64,000 bases of DNA from Sphingomonas sp. LaA6.9 (GCF_022601895.1 NZ_JAKVIO010000013.1:1-64000), one strand, 5' to 3'. Shown: positions 27,327-36,965, numbered from the stretch's first letter. Numbers and translations: made by a program. Notes: generated by a model from the sequence alone, not told the origin.

Positions 27327-28166
27327 ATGTTGAGTGAAATCGCCCCGGCCAAGATCAATCTGGCGCTGCACGTCCGCGCGCGGCGCGCCGATGGCTATCA
27401 CGATATCGAAAGCCTGTTCGCCTTTGCCGAGGATGGCGACGTCCTGCATGCCGAGCCTGCCGACGCGCTTTCGCTCATAATCGAAGGGCCGTTTGCCGAA
27501 GCGCTTGCGCACGAGGGCACCGACAATCTGGTACTGCGTGCAGCGCGTGCTCTGGCGCAGGCATTCGATGTTGACGCCGGCGCGCGGCTGACGCTCGACA
27601 AGCGCGTGCCCGTGGCGGCGGGGCTGGGCGGCGGCTCGGCCGATGCCGCGGCCGCGCTCCGGTTGCTCGCCCGTCTCTGGCGGATCGACGCCGGGGACCC
27701 ATGTATCGGTGAGATCGCCGCCGGACTGGGGGCCGATGTGCCCGCCTGCCTGGCGAGCCAGACGTTGCGTGGCGAGGCGCGCGGCGATGTGCTGCTGGTG
27801 GCGGACGGCTCCGGGCTTTCGACCATGCCGCTGCTGCTCGCCAACCCGCGAATTCCGCTGGCAACGGGCCCGGTGTTCAAGGGCTGGGACGGCGTGGATC
27901 GCGGCGCGCTGGCGCCGGGCGATCCGCTCGATGCCGCGCGCGCCGGGCGCAATGATCTCGAGCCGCCCGCGATCGCGCTCGTGCCTGAAATCGGTGCACT
28001 GGTCGCGATGCTGGCCGCGCAGCCGGGTGCCGTGCTCGCACGGATGTCGGGCTCTGGCGCCAGCTGCTTCGCGCTGTTTGATAGGCCTGCCGCGCGATCC
28101 GCCGCCGCCACTGCGCTACGCGCACGCTGGCCCGGTTACTGGTGTCTCGAAACCGTACTCAAATGA
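27327..28166 (+). CDS. ispE: 4-diphosphocytidyl-2-C-methyl-D-erythritol kinase
   Basis: Phosphorylates CDP-methylerythritol in the non-mevalonate isoprenoid pathway. The 279-residue protein has the GHMP-kinase fold: catalytic-region APAKINLALHV with Lys9, the ATP-binding PVAAGLGGGSADA (95-107), GADVPAC, and the C-terminal MSGSGASCFALF glycine loop. The start ATG lies 8 bp after the TPR gene. No other isoprenoid gene is nearby. Confidence 0.96.
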   Translation: MLSEIAPAKINLALHVRARRADGYHDIESLFAFAEDGDVLHAEPADALSLIIEGPFAEALAHEGTDNLVLRAARALAQAFDVDAGARLTLDKRVPVAAGLGGGSADAAAALRLLARLWRIDAGDPCIGEIAAGLGADVPACLASQTLRGEARGDVLLVADGSGLSTMPLLLANPRIPLATGPVFKGWDGVDRGALAPGDPLDAARAGRNDLEPPAIALVPEIGALVAMLAAQPGAVLARMSGSGASCFALFDRPAARSAAATALRARWPGYWCLETVLK

Positions 28167-28409
28167 TCCTTCAGTCCCGAATCGGGACCGGTTTTTCGGC
28201 AGCGCTGCTCCGGAAATCTGAGAATTTGGCGGCTGGCATGCGGCTTGCGTGGAATGGCGCGAACGGATCGGGCGCAGCGTGCCCCGTCCGCGGATGATCC
28301 ATGCCTCGCGCGGCGTGCATCATTGGTCGGGGCGGTGGTCGAGGAGGCTGCCGCCCCGATGCCTTTCGGACAGGTGACAAATCGCGGAAGCACGGGCACT
28401 AAAGGCGCC

Positions 28410-29171
28410 ATGTTCGATCTCGCACGCGATGGACCGGTCGCCCGACTCAGCCTCAACAGGCCCGAAGCCCACAACGCCATTCCCCATGCCGGATGGGCCG
28501 AACTCGAGGCGGTGCTCGACGGGCTCGCCGATGCGCCGCCGCGCGCGCTGATCGTCCATTCGCACGATCCCGGGCAGTTCTGCGCGGGCGCCGACCTGGG
28601 CGACCTCGCCAAACTCGCGAACGATGCCTTGGCGCGCCGCGAGATGCGCGTCACCATGCGCGCGGCGCTTGCCAGGCTGGCAAGCCTGCCGTTTCCAGTG
28701 ATTGCCGCAATCGACGGCGCCTGTTTCGGTGCGGGTGTTGCGCTTGCGCTCGCCTGCGATATCCGCGTGGCGGGGCATGGTGCGCGCTTCTCGATCCCGC
28801 CCGCGCGGCTCGGCATCAGCTATCCGCACGAGGATATCGCGCGGCTGGTGGAACTGGTCGGCTGGGGCCAGGCGTCGCGCCTGTTGTTCACCGCTGCGCC
28901 TTTCAACTCGGAGCAGGCGCTGGCGATGGGGCTGATCGAGATCGCCGAGAGCACCGCCTGGAGCCCGGCCAACCAGCTTGCGACCGAGATTGCGAGCAAC
29001 GCGCCCGGCAGCCTCGCGCTGTTGAAGCGATCGATTGCGCTTGCTGCCACGGGCGTCCTTACGAGCGACGCGATGGATGACGCTTTCGAGATGAGCTTTC
29101 AGAGCGACGAATTTGCACAACGGCTCGCTGCGATGCGCACACGCTCCAAGACACCGGGCAATGGCCGATGA
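28410..29171 (+). CDS. Enoyl-CoA hydratase/isomerase (crotonase) family protein
   Basis: A 253-residue crotonase-fold protein. Both oxyanion-hole loops are present (FCAGADLGDL and DGACFGAGVALAL), so it should bind acyl-CoA. The usual catalytic Glu in the PE-x-x-LG motif is missing: here the loop reads IPPARLGISYP. This favours an isomerase, thioesterase-like or unknown activity over classic hydration. The open frame extends upstream; the ATG at 28410 begins the family core (MFDLARDGPVARLSLNRP). Its TGA overlaps the ATG of the next gene. Confidence 0.85.
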   Translation: MFDLARDGPVARLSLNRPEAHNAIPHAGWAELEAVLDGLADAPPRALIVHSHDPGQFCAGADLGDLAKLANDALARREMRVTMRAALARLASLPFPVIAAIDGACFGAGVALALACDIRVAGHGARFSIPPARLGISYPHEDIARLVELVGWGQASRLLFTAAPFNSEQALAMGLIEIAESTAWSPANQLATEIASNAPGSLALLKRSIALAATGVLTSDAMDDAFEMSFQSDEFAQRLAAMRTRSKTPGNGR

Positions 29172-29911
29172 TGCCGCACAAGGTTGACGGGCAGCGCGAT
29201 TCGGGGCTGCTCATCATCGTCGACCATGCCTCCAATGCCGTGCCCGAGGATATCGACCTCGGCGTTCCGGCCCCGCTGATGGCCGAGCATATGGCGATCG
29301 ACATCGGGACATGGGATCTCTGCCACGCGCTGTCGCAGCGGCTTTCGGCGCCTGCGCTGCTGGCAACGGTTTCGCGGCTGGTGATCGACCTCAATCGCGA
29401 GGAAGACGCGCATACGATCATACCGCTGCACAGTGACGGACATGAGATCCCGGGCAATGCTTCGCTCAGCGATGCCGAGCGGGTGGCGCGGATCGATCGC
29501 TTCTGGCATCCATATCATGATGCCGTGGCCGACCACATTGCGGAGCTCCGGCCCGCAATGCTCGTTTCGTTGCACAGTTTCACGCCAATGCTCAGAAGCG
29601 ATCCGCATCAGCAGCGGCCGTGGCAGATCGGGATTCTCTACAATGACGATGATCGCGCCGCGCGGCTCGCGATCCCGGCTTTCGAGGCCGCGGGCGTCGC
29701 GACGGGGGACAATCTTCCCTATTCGGGCAAGGTGCTCAACGCGACGATGAATCGGCACGGCGAGGCCAATGGCATTGCCTATCTGGGGATCGAGGTGCGT
29801 CAGGATCTGATTTCAGATCCAGCGGGCGTCGAACGCTGGGCCGACATAATCGCGCCGATTATCGCGGAAACGCGCAACGGGGTTGCGCGAGAGGCGGCTT
29901 TCGGGACATAG
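29168..29911 (+). CDS. N-formylglutamate amidohydrolase-like protein
   Basis: A 247-residue metal-dependent amidohydrolase-family protein. The conserved core is visible: [14 protein letters not shown] at the start (His and Asn), [11 protein letters not shown], the VIDLNR motif, LVSLHSFTP with a His ligand, and the C-terminal IEVRQDLI. These match the N-formylglutamate deformylase family, but no histidine-degradation genes are near, so the true substrate is uncertain. The ATG overlaps the stop of the crotonase gene (ATGATG), and ilvD follows 22 bp after it. Confidence 0.85.
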   Translation: MMPHKVDGQRDSGLLIIVDHASNAVPEDIDLGVPAPLMAEHMAIDIGTWDLCHALSQRLSAPALLATVSRLVIDLNREEDAHTIIPLHSDGHEIPGNASLSDAERVARIDRFWHPYHDAVADHIAELRPAMLVSLHSFTPMLRSDPHQQRPWQIGILYNDDDRAARLAIPAFEAAGVATGDNLPYSGKVLNATMNRHGEANGIAYLGIEVRQDLISDPAGVERWADIIAPIIAETRNGVAREAAFGT

Positions 29912-29933
29912 GCGTGCGCTCAAAGGAGCCCCC

Positions 29934-31655
29934 ATGACGCACAGTTTCGACAAGTCCCGCCTTCCCAGCCGCCATGTTTCGGTCGGCCCCGAGCGTGCCC
30001 CGCACCGCAGCTATTATTACGCGATGGGGCTTACCGAGGAGGAAATCGCGCGGCCTTTCGTGGGAATCGCGTCGGCGGGCAACGACAGCGCGCCGTGCAA
30101 TACGACGCTCGATCACCAGGCGGATTTCTGCCGCCAGGGTGTGAACGAGGAGGGCGGCATGCCGCGCCGTTTCAACACGATCACCGTCACCGATGGTATC
30201 GCGATGGGCCATCAGGGCATGAAGAGCTCGCTCGCGAGCCGCGAGGTGATCGCGGATTCGGTCGAGCTGTCGGTGCGCGGGCACTGCTATGACGCGCTCG
30301 TCACCTTTGCGGGCTGCGACAAGTCGCTGCCGGGCATGATGATGGCGATGCTGCGCCTGAACGTGCCGTCGATCTTCGTCTATGGCGGCTCGATCCTTCC
30401 CGGTCGTTATCAGGACCGTGACGTCACCGTCGTCGACGTGTTCGAGGTGGTCGGCAAATATGCCGCCGGTGCCTGTCCGCTCAAGGACGTGATCGCGCTC
30501 GAAAAGGTCGCATGCCCCGGGCACGGCGCGTGCGGCGGCCAGTATACCGCCAACACCATGGCCTGCGTCGGCGAGGCGATCGGATTGTCCTTGCCCAACA
30601 GCAACATGGCGCCCGCGCCTTACAAGAGCCGTGAGGAGGTCGCGGTCGCGGCCGGCAGGCAGGTGATGGAGCTGCTGGCGAAGAATATCCGTCCGCGCGA
30701 CATCTGCACGCGCGAGGCGTTCGAGAATGCGGCGCGGATCGTCGCGGCGACGGGCGGCTCGACCAATGGCGCGCTGCATCTGCCCGCGATGGCCAACGAA
30801 TGCGGGATCGAGTTCGACCTGTTCGACGTCGCCGAGATCTTCAAGACCACGCCCTATATCGCAGACCTCAAGCCCGGCGGGAAATATGTCGCCAAGGACA
30901 TGTACGACGCGGGTGGCATCTACATGCTGATGAAGACGCTGCTCGACAACGGCCTGCTCCACGGCAATCCGATGACGGTGACGGGCAAGACGATCGCCGA
31001 AAACATCGAAGAGGTGACGTGGAACCCCGACCAGAAGGTGATCTACGACGTGAAGGCGCCGATCACACCGACGGGCGGCGTCGTCGGCCTGAAAGGCACG
31101 CTTGCCCCAAATGGCGCGATCGTGAAGGTCGCAGGCATGCATCGCCTGCAGTTCGAGGGGCCGGCGCATGTTTTCGAGTGCGAGGAGGATGCCTTCGAGG
31201 CGGTCGAGCATCGCAGGATCCAGGAGGGTGAGGTCGTCATCATTCGCAATGAAGGGCCCAAGGGCGGCCCCGGCATGCGCGAAATGCTCTCGACCACCGC
31301 CGCGCTCTACGGCCTTGGCATGGGCGAGAAGGTGGCGCTGATTACCGACGGGCGCTTCTCGGGCGCGACGCGCGGCTTCTGCATCGGCCATGTCGGCCCC
31401 GAGGCGGCCGAAGGCGGACCGATCGCGCTGGTCGAAAATGGCGACATCATCGCGATCGACGCCGAAGCGGGCACGATCGACCTCAAGGTCGACGAAGCGG
31501 TGCTCGCCGAGCGCCGCAAGGCGTGGACCCCGCGCACGAACGATTACCAGTCGGGCGCATTGTGGCGCTATGCGCAGAATGTCGGTCCTGCCTATAAGGG
31601 GGCGGTGACGCACCCCGGGGCAAAGGCCGAAACGCATGTCTATGCGGACATCTAG
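29934..31655 (+). CDS. ilvD: Dihydroxy-acid dehydratase
   Basis: Dehydrates dihydroxy-isovalerate and dihydroxy-methylvalerate in valine, isoleucine and leucine synthesis. The 573-residue protein has the three conserved Fe-S cysteines: Cys55 in SAPCNTT, Cys128 in AGCDKSLPG and Cys200 in [14 protein letters not shown]. The PCNTT context and shorter length fit the group found in plants and many alphaproteobacteria rather than the E. coli type. The ATG at 29934 follows AAAGGAGCC. Its 3' end overlaps the small lipoprotein gene. Confidence 0.95.
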   Translation: MTHSFDKSRLPSRHVSVGPERAPHRSYYYAMGLTEEEIARPFVGIASAGNDSAPCNTTLDHQADFCRQGVNEEGGMPRRFNTITVTDGIAMGHQGMKSSLASREVIADSVELSVRGHCYDALVTFAGCDKSLPGMMMAMLRLNVPSIFVYGGSILPGRYQDRDVTVVDVFEVVGKYAAGACPLKDVIALEKVACPGHGACGGQYTANTMACVGEAIGLSLPNSNMAPAPYKSREEVAVAAGRQVMELLAKNIRPRDICTREAFENAARIVAATGGSTNGALHLPAMANECGIEFDLFDVAEIFKTTPYIADLKPGGKYVAKDMYDAGGIYMLMKTLLDNGLLHGNPMTVTGKTIAENIEEVTWNPDQKVIYDVKAPITPTGGVVGLKGTLAPNGAIVKVAGMHRLQFEGPAHVFECEEDAFEAVEHRRIQEGEVVIIRNEGPKGGPGMREMLSTTAALYGLGMGEKVALITDGRFSGATRGFCIGHVGPEAAEGGPIALVENGDIIAIDAEAGTIDLKVDEAVLAERRKAWTPRTNDYQSGALWRYAQNVGPAYKGAVTHPGAKAETHVYADI

Positions 31656-32001
31656 AGCAGCCGCACCCATGATGTTGCTCGCCGCGTGCGGCGGGCAAGG
31701 GGGTGGGGAGGATGCCTCCACCGCGACCGCCGAGCGGATCGAATGCGCAGCGGCGGGCCAAAGCGCGTTGCGCCGCGACTGCACCGTCGAGCGCGGCAAG
31801 GACGGTGCGGGCGCACTGATCCTTACCGTCAGCCATCCCGATGGCCATTTCCGGCGGCTGCGCGTCGTTGATGACGGACGCGGCGTGGTCGCAGCCGATG
31901 GCGCGGAGGAGGCGCAGGTCGTGGTGCTGGGCGAGGGCGGAATCGAGGTCACACTGGCGGGTGAGCGCTATCGCCTGCCCGCGACGATCAAGGGCCAATG
32001 A
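31636..32001 (+). CDS. Small putative lipoprotein
   Basis: A 121-residue protein with a lipobox-like LLAACGG (Cys18) after a basic N-terminus, so it is probably lipid-anchored. The rest is a small beta-rich domain (for example [20 protein letters not shown] and [13 protein letters not shown]) with two further cysteines that could pair. It starts inside the last codons of ilvD and its stop overlaps the nnr start, so the three genes are tightly coupled. A second ATG two codons inside (31642) is possible. No family recognised. Confidence 0.7.
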   Translation: MSMRTSRAAAPMMLLAACGGQGGGEDASTATAERIECAAAGQSALRRDCTVERGKDGAGALILTVSHPDGHFRRLRVVDDGRGVVAADGAEEAQVVVLGEGGIEVTLAGERYRLPATIKGQ

Positions 32002-33383
32002 CCGGACCGCGTCCGATCCTGACTGCCGTGCAGATGCGGGCGGCTGAGGAGGACGCGATCGCTGCGGGGACGAGCGTCGACGAATTGATGGATCGTGCGG
32101 GGCGTGCGGTGGCCGAGGCGGCGTGGCGTTTCGGCGGTACGCGGCCCGTGCTGGTGCTGTGCGGACCGGGCAATAATGGCGGCGATGGCTATGTTGCGGC
32201 GTGCTATCTGAAGGCGCGCGGCGCAAAGGTGCGCGTGGCGGCAACGGGCGAGCCGAAAAGCGCGGCCGCGATCAACGCACGCAAGGGCTGGGACGGCCCC
32301 GTCGAGACGCTGGGCGAGGCGCAGCCCGCGCCGGTTCTGGTCGATGCGCTCTTCGGCACGGGGCTGACACGGCCGCTCGATGTCACGATCACGGCGCCGC
32401 TCGAACGCCTTGTCGCCGCCGCGCATTTTGCGATCGCGGTCGATGTGCCGAGCGGGCTCGCGACCGATGAGGGTGCGTTGCTGGCGTCGGTTCCGTATTT
32501 CCACCTGACCGTCGCGCTCGGTGCGATGAAGCCCGCGCACCGGCTGCAGCCGGCAGCGAGCCATTGCGGAACGGTGATTGTCGGCGACATCGGGATCGCG
32601 TTCGCGTCGAAATGCCGCGAGCTGTCGCAGCCGGCATTGCGCGCGCCAGGCGTCGGGGATCACAAATATACGCGCGGGCTTGTCGCGGTGATTGCGGGCG
32701 CGATGGCGGGTGCAGCGCGATTGTCCGCCACCGCGGCGGCGCACGCGGGTGCAGGCTATGTCCGGCTCTATGGCGGGTCAGGCGGGCCCGACGCGCTTGT
32801 GCATCTGCCCGCCGACGAACTCGATGCGGCGCTTGAGGATGCGCGGATCGGCGCGGTGCTGATCGGGCCGGGGCTTGGGCGCGATGCCGTAGCGAAACGG
32901 CGGCTCGATGCGGCTCTGGCCAGCGGCAGGCCATTGGTGCTCGATGCCGATGCGTTGCATCTGCTCGGCAAGCTCGGCCTGAAGCGGCTCTCGCGCCTCG
33001 AAACGCCTGCGATCCTGACCCCGCATGGCGGAGAATTTTCTGTGCTTTTCGGCGAGGGCGCGGGGAGCAAGATCGACCGCGCCGTCGCGGCGGCGCGCGA
33101 TGCGAATGCCATCATCGTGCACAAGGGCGCGGACACGGTGATCGCGTCTCCTGACGGTATGGCAACCATTGCACCGCCCGCATCGACCTGGCTTTCGACC
33201 GCGGGGACGGGCGATGTGCTTGCCGGGATCATCGCGGCAATGCGCGCGCGTGGCATCAGTGCAGCCGATGCGGCGGCGGCTGGCGTCTGGCTTCACAGCG
33301 AGGCGGCACGGCGCGCGGGCTCCGCTTTTATTGCCGATGAGCTTGCAACGCATCTGCCGGGCGCTATTGCAGCCTGCCTGTAG
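31998..33383 (+). CDS. nnr: Bifunctional NAD(P)HX epimerase / ADP-dependent NAD(P)HX dehydratase
   Basis: Repairs hydrated NADH and NADPH. The 461-residue protein is a fusion: the N-terminal epimerase (YjeF-N, about 1-210) has LVLCGPGNNGGDGYVAA and the VDALFGTG motif; the C-terminal ribokinase-like dehydratase (about 220-461) has GPGLGRD, PHGGEFSVLFG, HKGADTVIA and the phosphate-binding STAGTGDVLAG. The ATG overlaps the TGA of the lipoprotein gene. Confidence 0.95.
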   Translation: MTGPRPILTAVQMRAAEEDAIAAGTSVDELMDRAGRAVAEAAWRFGGTRPVLVLCGPGNNGGDGYVAACYLKARGAKVRVAATGEPKSAAAINARKGWDGPVETLGEAQPAPVLVDALFGTGLTRPLDVTITAPLERLVAAAHFAIAVDVPSGLATDEGALLASVPYFHLTVALGAMKPAHRLQPAASHCGTVIVGDIGIAFASKCRELSQPALRAPGVGDHKYTRGLVAVIAGAMAGAARLSATAAAHAGAGYVRLYGGSGGPDALVHLPADELDAALEDARIGAVLIGPGLGRDAVAKRRLDAALASGRPLVLDADALHLLGKLGLKRLSRLETPAILTPHGGEFSVLFGEGAGSKIDRAVAAARDANAIIVHKGADTVIASPDGMATIAPPASTWLSTAGTGDVLAGIIAAMRARGISAADAAAAGVWLHSEAARRAGSAFIADELATHLPGAIAACL

Positions 33384-33403
33384 TGAACGATCACGTTATT
33401 GCC

Positions 33404-33520
33404 CCGCTCATCCTGAGTAGGGACTGAGCCCGGCGAAGGCCCGTATCGAAGGATCGTCTGCTCCGTATGTCCTTCGATACGCCATTTCGACTTCGCTCAA
33501 TGGCTACTCAGGATGAGCGG
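33404..33520. repeat. Palindromic intergenic repeat, copy 3 with paired base changes
   Basis: Arms CCGCTCATCCTGAGTAG (33404-33420) and CTACTCAGGATGAGCGG (33504-33520) are perfect complements. Compared with copy 1, GAGGAG is GAGTAG and the partner CTCCTC is CTACTC, and in the inner arm CTCGAAGG/CCTTCGAG has become ATCGAAGG/CCTTCGAT. Pairing is thus kept. It lies between nnr and the RNA methyltransferase gene. Confidence 0.85.
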
Positions 33521-33547
33521 ATTGATTGAAAGCGAGCTATTTAGACG

Positions 33548-34750
33548 GTGACGACCGACACTTCCGAAATCCTCCGCATCGCCGCGCGCGGCGACGGTGT
33601 AACTGCTGACGGGCGCTATTTCGCGCTGACCGCGCCCGGCGACCGCGTGGCCGCCGATGGCGCGATCATCCCCGGCCCGCACCACGCGCCGCCCGCCTGC
33701 CCGCATTTTCCGGAATGTGGTGGCTGTCAGCTCCAGCAACTGGATGAAGCGAGCTTCGCGCAGTTTGTCACCGAGCGCGTGACCAATGCGCTTTCGGGGC
33801 AGCAGCTCGCGCTGCCCGAGGTTATGCCCGCGCATATCTCGCCGTCCAACAGCCGGCGCCGCGCCAGCCTGCGCGCAGAGCGCCGCGGCAGGAAGGTGCT
33901 GATCGGATTCAATGCGGGCAAGAGCCATCGCATCGTCGACATGACGGAATGCGCGATCCTGCACCCCGCGCTGTTCGCGCTGATCGCGCCGCTGCGTGCG
34001 CTGCTCGGCCCGATGCTGCGCGAGAAGCGCGCGGCGGGCGTGAGGATGACGCTGACCGATCAGGGCGTCGACCTGCTGCTCGACGGGATCGAGGCCGAGG
34101 GGCTTGCCGCGGCCGAAGGATTGTCGCGTTTCGCCGAGGATAATGCGCTGGCCCGGCTGTCACTCGACGATGGCCTCGGTCCCCAGACGCGCTGGGAGCC
34201 CGAGCCGGTGACGGTGACGCTGGGCGGCGTTGCGGTGGGCGTGCCGCACGATGCCTTTCTTCAGGCGACGCAGGATGGCGAGGCCGCGCTGATCGCCGCG
34301 GTGCGCGATGCGATCGGTGACGCGCCGACCGCCGCCGATCTGTTTTCGGGGCTTGGCACCTTCGCGCTTTCGGTTGTCGAGGGGCGCAAGGTCTATGCCG
34401 CCGAAGCTGCGCGCGACTCGGCCTTTGCGCTGAAGGGCGCTGCGGGACGCGTGCAGGCACCGGTGTTCGTCGAGCATCGCGACCTTTATCGCCGTCCGCT
34501 CACCACCGCCGAACTCGATCGCTTCGGCGCGGTCATCCTCGACCCGCCGCGCGCGGGTGCCGAGGAGCAGATCAGGGCGCTCGCAAGCTCGAAGACGCCG
34601 CGGATCGCCTATGTCTCGTGCAACCCGGCCACCTTCGCGCGCGACGCCAAGACGTTGATCGAGGGCGGCTACCGGATGGACTGGGTAAAGCCCGTCGGCC
34701 AGTTCCGCTGGTCAACCCATGTGGAACTGGCCGCGGCTTTCGCGCGATAG
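33548..34750 (+). CDS. 23S rRNA (uracil-5-)-methyltransferase, RlmD/TrmA family
   Basis: A 400-residue SAM-dependent m5U methyltransferase. Cysteines 51, 57 and 60 (CPHFPECGGC) plus one in TECAILHP form the 4Fe-4S site of the RlmD/RlmCD group. The Rossmann domain has DLFSGLGTFAL, and the catalytic nucleophile and DPPRAG loop are in VILDPPRAGA and YVSCNPATFARD. An N-terminal TRAM-like segment is present but short. The start is a GTG at 33548. Which uracil it modifies cannot be told from sequence. Confidence 0.92.
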   Translation: MTTDTSEILRIAARGDGVTADGRYFALTAPGDRVAADGAIIPGPHHAPPACPHFPECGGCQLQQLDEASFAQFVTERVTNALSGQQLALPEVMPAHISPSNSRRRASLRAERRGRKVLIGFNAGKSHRIVDMTECAILHPALFALIAPLRALLGPMLREKRAAGVRMTLTDQGVDLLLDGIEAEGLAAAEGLSRFAEDNALARLSLDDGLGPQTRWEPEPVTVTLGGVAVGVPHDAFLQATQDGEAALIAAVRDAIGDAPTAADLFSGLGTFALSVVEGRKVYAAEAARDSAFALKGAAGRVQAPVFVEHRDLYRRPLTTAELDRFGAVILDPPRAGAEEQIRALASSKTPRIAYVSCNPATFARDAKTLIEGGYRMDWVKPVGQFRWSTHVELAAAFAR

Positions 34751-34751
34751 G

Positions 34752-35174
34752 TCAGAATATGGCCATCGCGGCGTGGAGCGTGAGCGCAACCACGCACAGC
34801 GTCGACAGCACGAAGATCGAAAAGCGGACCATGATGTTGTTGACGGTTACCTGCACAAGGCTGTGGATAACCCTGAGGACAACAAAGGCCCAGGCGATCG
34901 TCGCGTTGAGACCGTCGCCCTGACCGATCATCGCGAGCGTCAACGCGATCGCGTAGAAAATCGTCGGCTGTTCCATCAGGTGATTATAGTTGTCGGCCTT
35001 CCATCGCACATTGGCTGGGAGACCCGACATCAGCTCGCCGGGCGGGATCGTCGGATCGAGCACGAGCTTCGCCTTCTGCATCGCAGGGATGCGCGTGGCG
35101 TACATCCACACCCACATGACGAGCGACCAGGCGACAAGTGCCACCACCGGGCCAAGTATCTGACTATGATGCAT
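34752..35174 (-). CDS. MAPEG-family membrane protein (downstream copy)
   Basis: A 140-residue protein with four hydrophobic segments in the order of the MAPEG family (microsomal glutathione transferase-like). The NYNHLMEQPTIFYA block and VLRVIHSLVQ are the family signatures. It follows its paralogue by 12 bp and shares much of its sequence, so the pair looks like a tandem duplication. Function in bacteria is mostly unknown. Confidence 0.85.
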   Translation of the reverse strand: MHHSQILGPVVALVAWSLVMWVWMYATRIPAMQKAKLVLDPTIPPGELMSGLPANVRWKADNYNHLMEQPTIFYAIALTLAMIGQGDGLNATIAWAFVVLRVIHSLVQVTVNNIMVRFSIFVLSTLCVVALTLHAAMAIF

Positions 35175-35186
35175 GACCTTTTCTCC

Positions 35187-35612
35187 TCAAAGCGTTGCGC
35201 GCAGCGCGTTGACTGCCAGCGCCAGCAGCGTGAGTGATGACAGCGCGAAGGTCGGGAAACGGAAGGCGATCCGGTTGACGGTCGCCTGGACGAGGCTGTG
35301 CAGGATCCGCAGGCCGACATAGGCCCAGGCCAGCGCGACGTTGAGCGGCGTCGACGCACCCGCGATCGCGAGGATGGCGACGGTCGCGTAGAAGATCGTC
35401 GGCTGCTCCACCAGATGCGTGTAATTGTGCGACTTCCAGTTGACCCTGGCCGGCAGCACGCCTTCAAGGTCGGCGCCGCGGCCTCCAACGGCCTTGCTCA
35501 TGTCGATGCCGACGCTCTTGAGCGCGGGCAGTCGCGTCGCGCCGACCCAGAACAGCATGACGATCGTCCACAGCACCAGCACTGCCGCCGGCGTCAGAAT
35601 TCCGTTGCCCAT
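35187..35612 (-). CDS. MAPEG-family membrane protein (upstream copy)
   Basis: A 141-residue protein with four membrane segments and the same signatures as its neighbour (HNYTHLVEQPTIFYA, LRILHSLVQATVNR). Its ribosome binding site, GGAAGGAGGGGG, is the 3' arm of a terminator-like hairpin lying between it and the polyamine decarboxylase gene. Either it is transcribed by limited read-through or the hairpin also controls its translation. Confidence 0.87.
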   Translation of the reverse strand: MGNGILTPAAVLVLWTIVMLFWVGATRLPALKSVGIDMSKAVGGRGADLEGVLPARVNWKSHNYTHLVEQPTIFYATVAILAIAGASTPLNVALAWAYVGLRILHSLVQATVNRIAFRFPTFALSSLTLLALAVNALRATL

Positions 35613-35652
35613 GAAGAAAAACCCCCTCCTTCCGTGTCTTGGAAGGAGAGGG
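35613..35652 (-). terminator. Terminator hairpin whose 3' arm is the ribosome binding site of the next gene
   Basis: Read on the minus strand: CCCTCTCCTTCC (35652-35641), loop AAGACAC, GGAAGGAGGGGG (35633-35622), then five U residues (35621-35617), then CTTC and the ATG of the MAPEG gene at 35612. The stem pairs 11-12 bp with one G-U and is followed by U5, the form of an intrinsic terminator for the decarboxylase gene; AAGGAGG within the arm is an ideal Shine-Dalgarno. Confidence 0.75.
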
Positions 35653-35684
35653 TGGTTCAGATTGTTTCAGTGGTCAAACGAAAC

Positions 35685-36890
35685 TTAAAGCCGCTTGATC
35701 GACACCACGGTGCCGGGCTTGCGCGCCGGAGCTTCGCTTTCGTCCTCGAGATAGAGGCTCGCCATCGGCTCGTCTTCCACGATCGACACTTCGGTTTCGC
35801 CGAAACCGTTGAAGCCGGTGCGCATCGCGCAGCCATAGGCGCCGAGCATGCCGATCTCGATATAGTCGCCGGCCTGCGTGTCGGCGGGCAGCATGAACGG
35901 ACCCGCCATGTGATCGAGATCGTCACAGGTGGGGCCGTAGAAGCTGAACGGCATGTCGCGCGTCTCGCTCTCATCCTCGCGGATAAGGTTGACGGGGAAA
36001 CGCCAGCCGACATGCGCCGCATCGAACAGCGCACCATAGGCGCCGTCATTGATGTAGAGCTCGTCGCCGCGGCGCCGCTCGACGCGGACCAGAAGGCTCG
36101 CATACTCGGCGCACAGCGCGCGGCCCGGCTCGCACCAGAGCTCGGCCGAATAGCTGATTGGCAGGCTCTCGAATGCGTCGTGGATCGCGCTGAAATAGGC
36201 TTCGAGCGCGGGCGGTTCCATCCCCGGATAGATCGAGGGGAAACCGCCGCCGACATCGACGAGGTCGACGGTGATCGCCGCCTGGACGATTGCCTGACGC
36301 ACACGCTCCATCGCCTCGACATAGGCCTGCGGCGTCATCGCCTGCGAACCCACGTGGAAGCAGATGCCGAGCGTGTCCGCCGCCTGACGCGCCGCGAACA
36401 GGAGTTGCGAGACTTCGGTCGGTTCTGCGCCGAACTTGGCGGCGAGGCTGAGCTTCGAATGATCCGACGAAACGCGCAGCCGTACCGCGAGCGTGAGATC
36501 GCTGGCGTGTCGCGTCGCGCGCTGGATCTTTTCCAGCTCTTCCATCGTGTCGAGCGAGAAAGTCTTCACGCCGTGCGTGAAATAGGCCTCCGCGATCGCC
36601 TCCTCGGCCTTGACCGGGTGCATGAAGCACAGCTCGGCGTCGGGAAGAGTCCGCGCGACCAGACGCACCTCGGCAATCGACGCCACGTCATAATGCGTGA
36701 TGCCGTTGTCCCAGAGGATCTGGAGCAGGTCGGGCGACGGGTTCGCCTTCACGGCATAGAGCGACCGTCCCGGAAACTTCTCGACAAAGAAGCGGGCGGC
36801 ACGCTGTGCGGCGTGCGGACGAAGGAGCGTGACCGGCTGAACCGGACGAAGGGCGGTAGCTAGCCCCAGCGCGCTATGATGCTTGTGCAA
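35685..36890 (-). CDS. Ornithine/lysine-type decarboxylase (alanine-racemase fold, PLP)
   Basis: Makes putrescine (or cadaverine) for polyamine synthesis. The 401-residue protein is of the eukaryotic-ODC fold type III: Lys48 in YAVKANP binds PLP, HVGSQ and VDVGGGFP line the barrel, EPGRALCAE binds phosphate, and Cys322 in GPTCDDLD is the active-site cysteine from the partner subunit. The open frame begins at 36920, but a TTG at 36890 has GGAGG nine bases before it and is my choice. A promoter-like pair lies at 36966-36994. Neighbouring genes complete a spermidine pathway. Ornithine versus lysine preference cannot be settled by eye. Confidence 0.9.
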   Translation of the reverse strand: MHKHHSALGLATALRPVQPVTLLRPHAAQRAARFFVEKFPGRSLYAVKANPSPDLLQILWDNGITHYDVASIAEVRLVARTLPDAELCFMHPVKAEEAIAEAYFTHGVKTFSLDTMEELEKIQRATRHASDLTLAVRLRVSSDHSKLSLAAKFGAEPTEVSQLLFAARQAADTLGICFHVGSQAMTPQAYVEAMERVRQAIVQAAITVDLVDVGGGFPSIYPGMEPPALEAYFSAIHDAFESLPISYSAELWCEPGRALCAEYASLLVRVERRRGDELYINDGAYGALFDAAHVGWRFPVNLIREDESETRDMPFSFYGPTCDDLDHMAGPFMLPADTQAGDYIEIGMLGAYGCAMRTGFNGFGETEVSIVEDEPMASLYLEDESEAPARKPGTVVSIKRL

Positions 36891-36899
36891 CTCAAGGGA

Positions 36900-36904
36900 C
36901 CTCC
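36900..36904 (-). promoter_or_regulatory. Ribosome binding site that sets a TTG start for the decarboxylase
   Basis: GGAGG on the minus strand, nine bases before the TTG at 36890. The longer open frame would place this motif inside the coding region, where it would have no role. Confidence 0.65.
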
Positions 36905-36965
36905 AGTGGGTAGTTTCCAACGAAGCTGCCTTGCGGTGGAAGTCCCATGGGGCAGCGGGAAGCGC

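Noticed and set aside
35298-36863. A 521-codon plus-strand frame opposite the MAPEG and decarboxylase genes
   Set aside because: Shadow of well-supported genes on the other strand.
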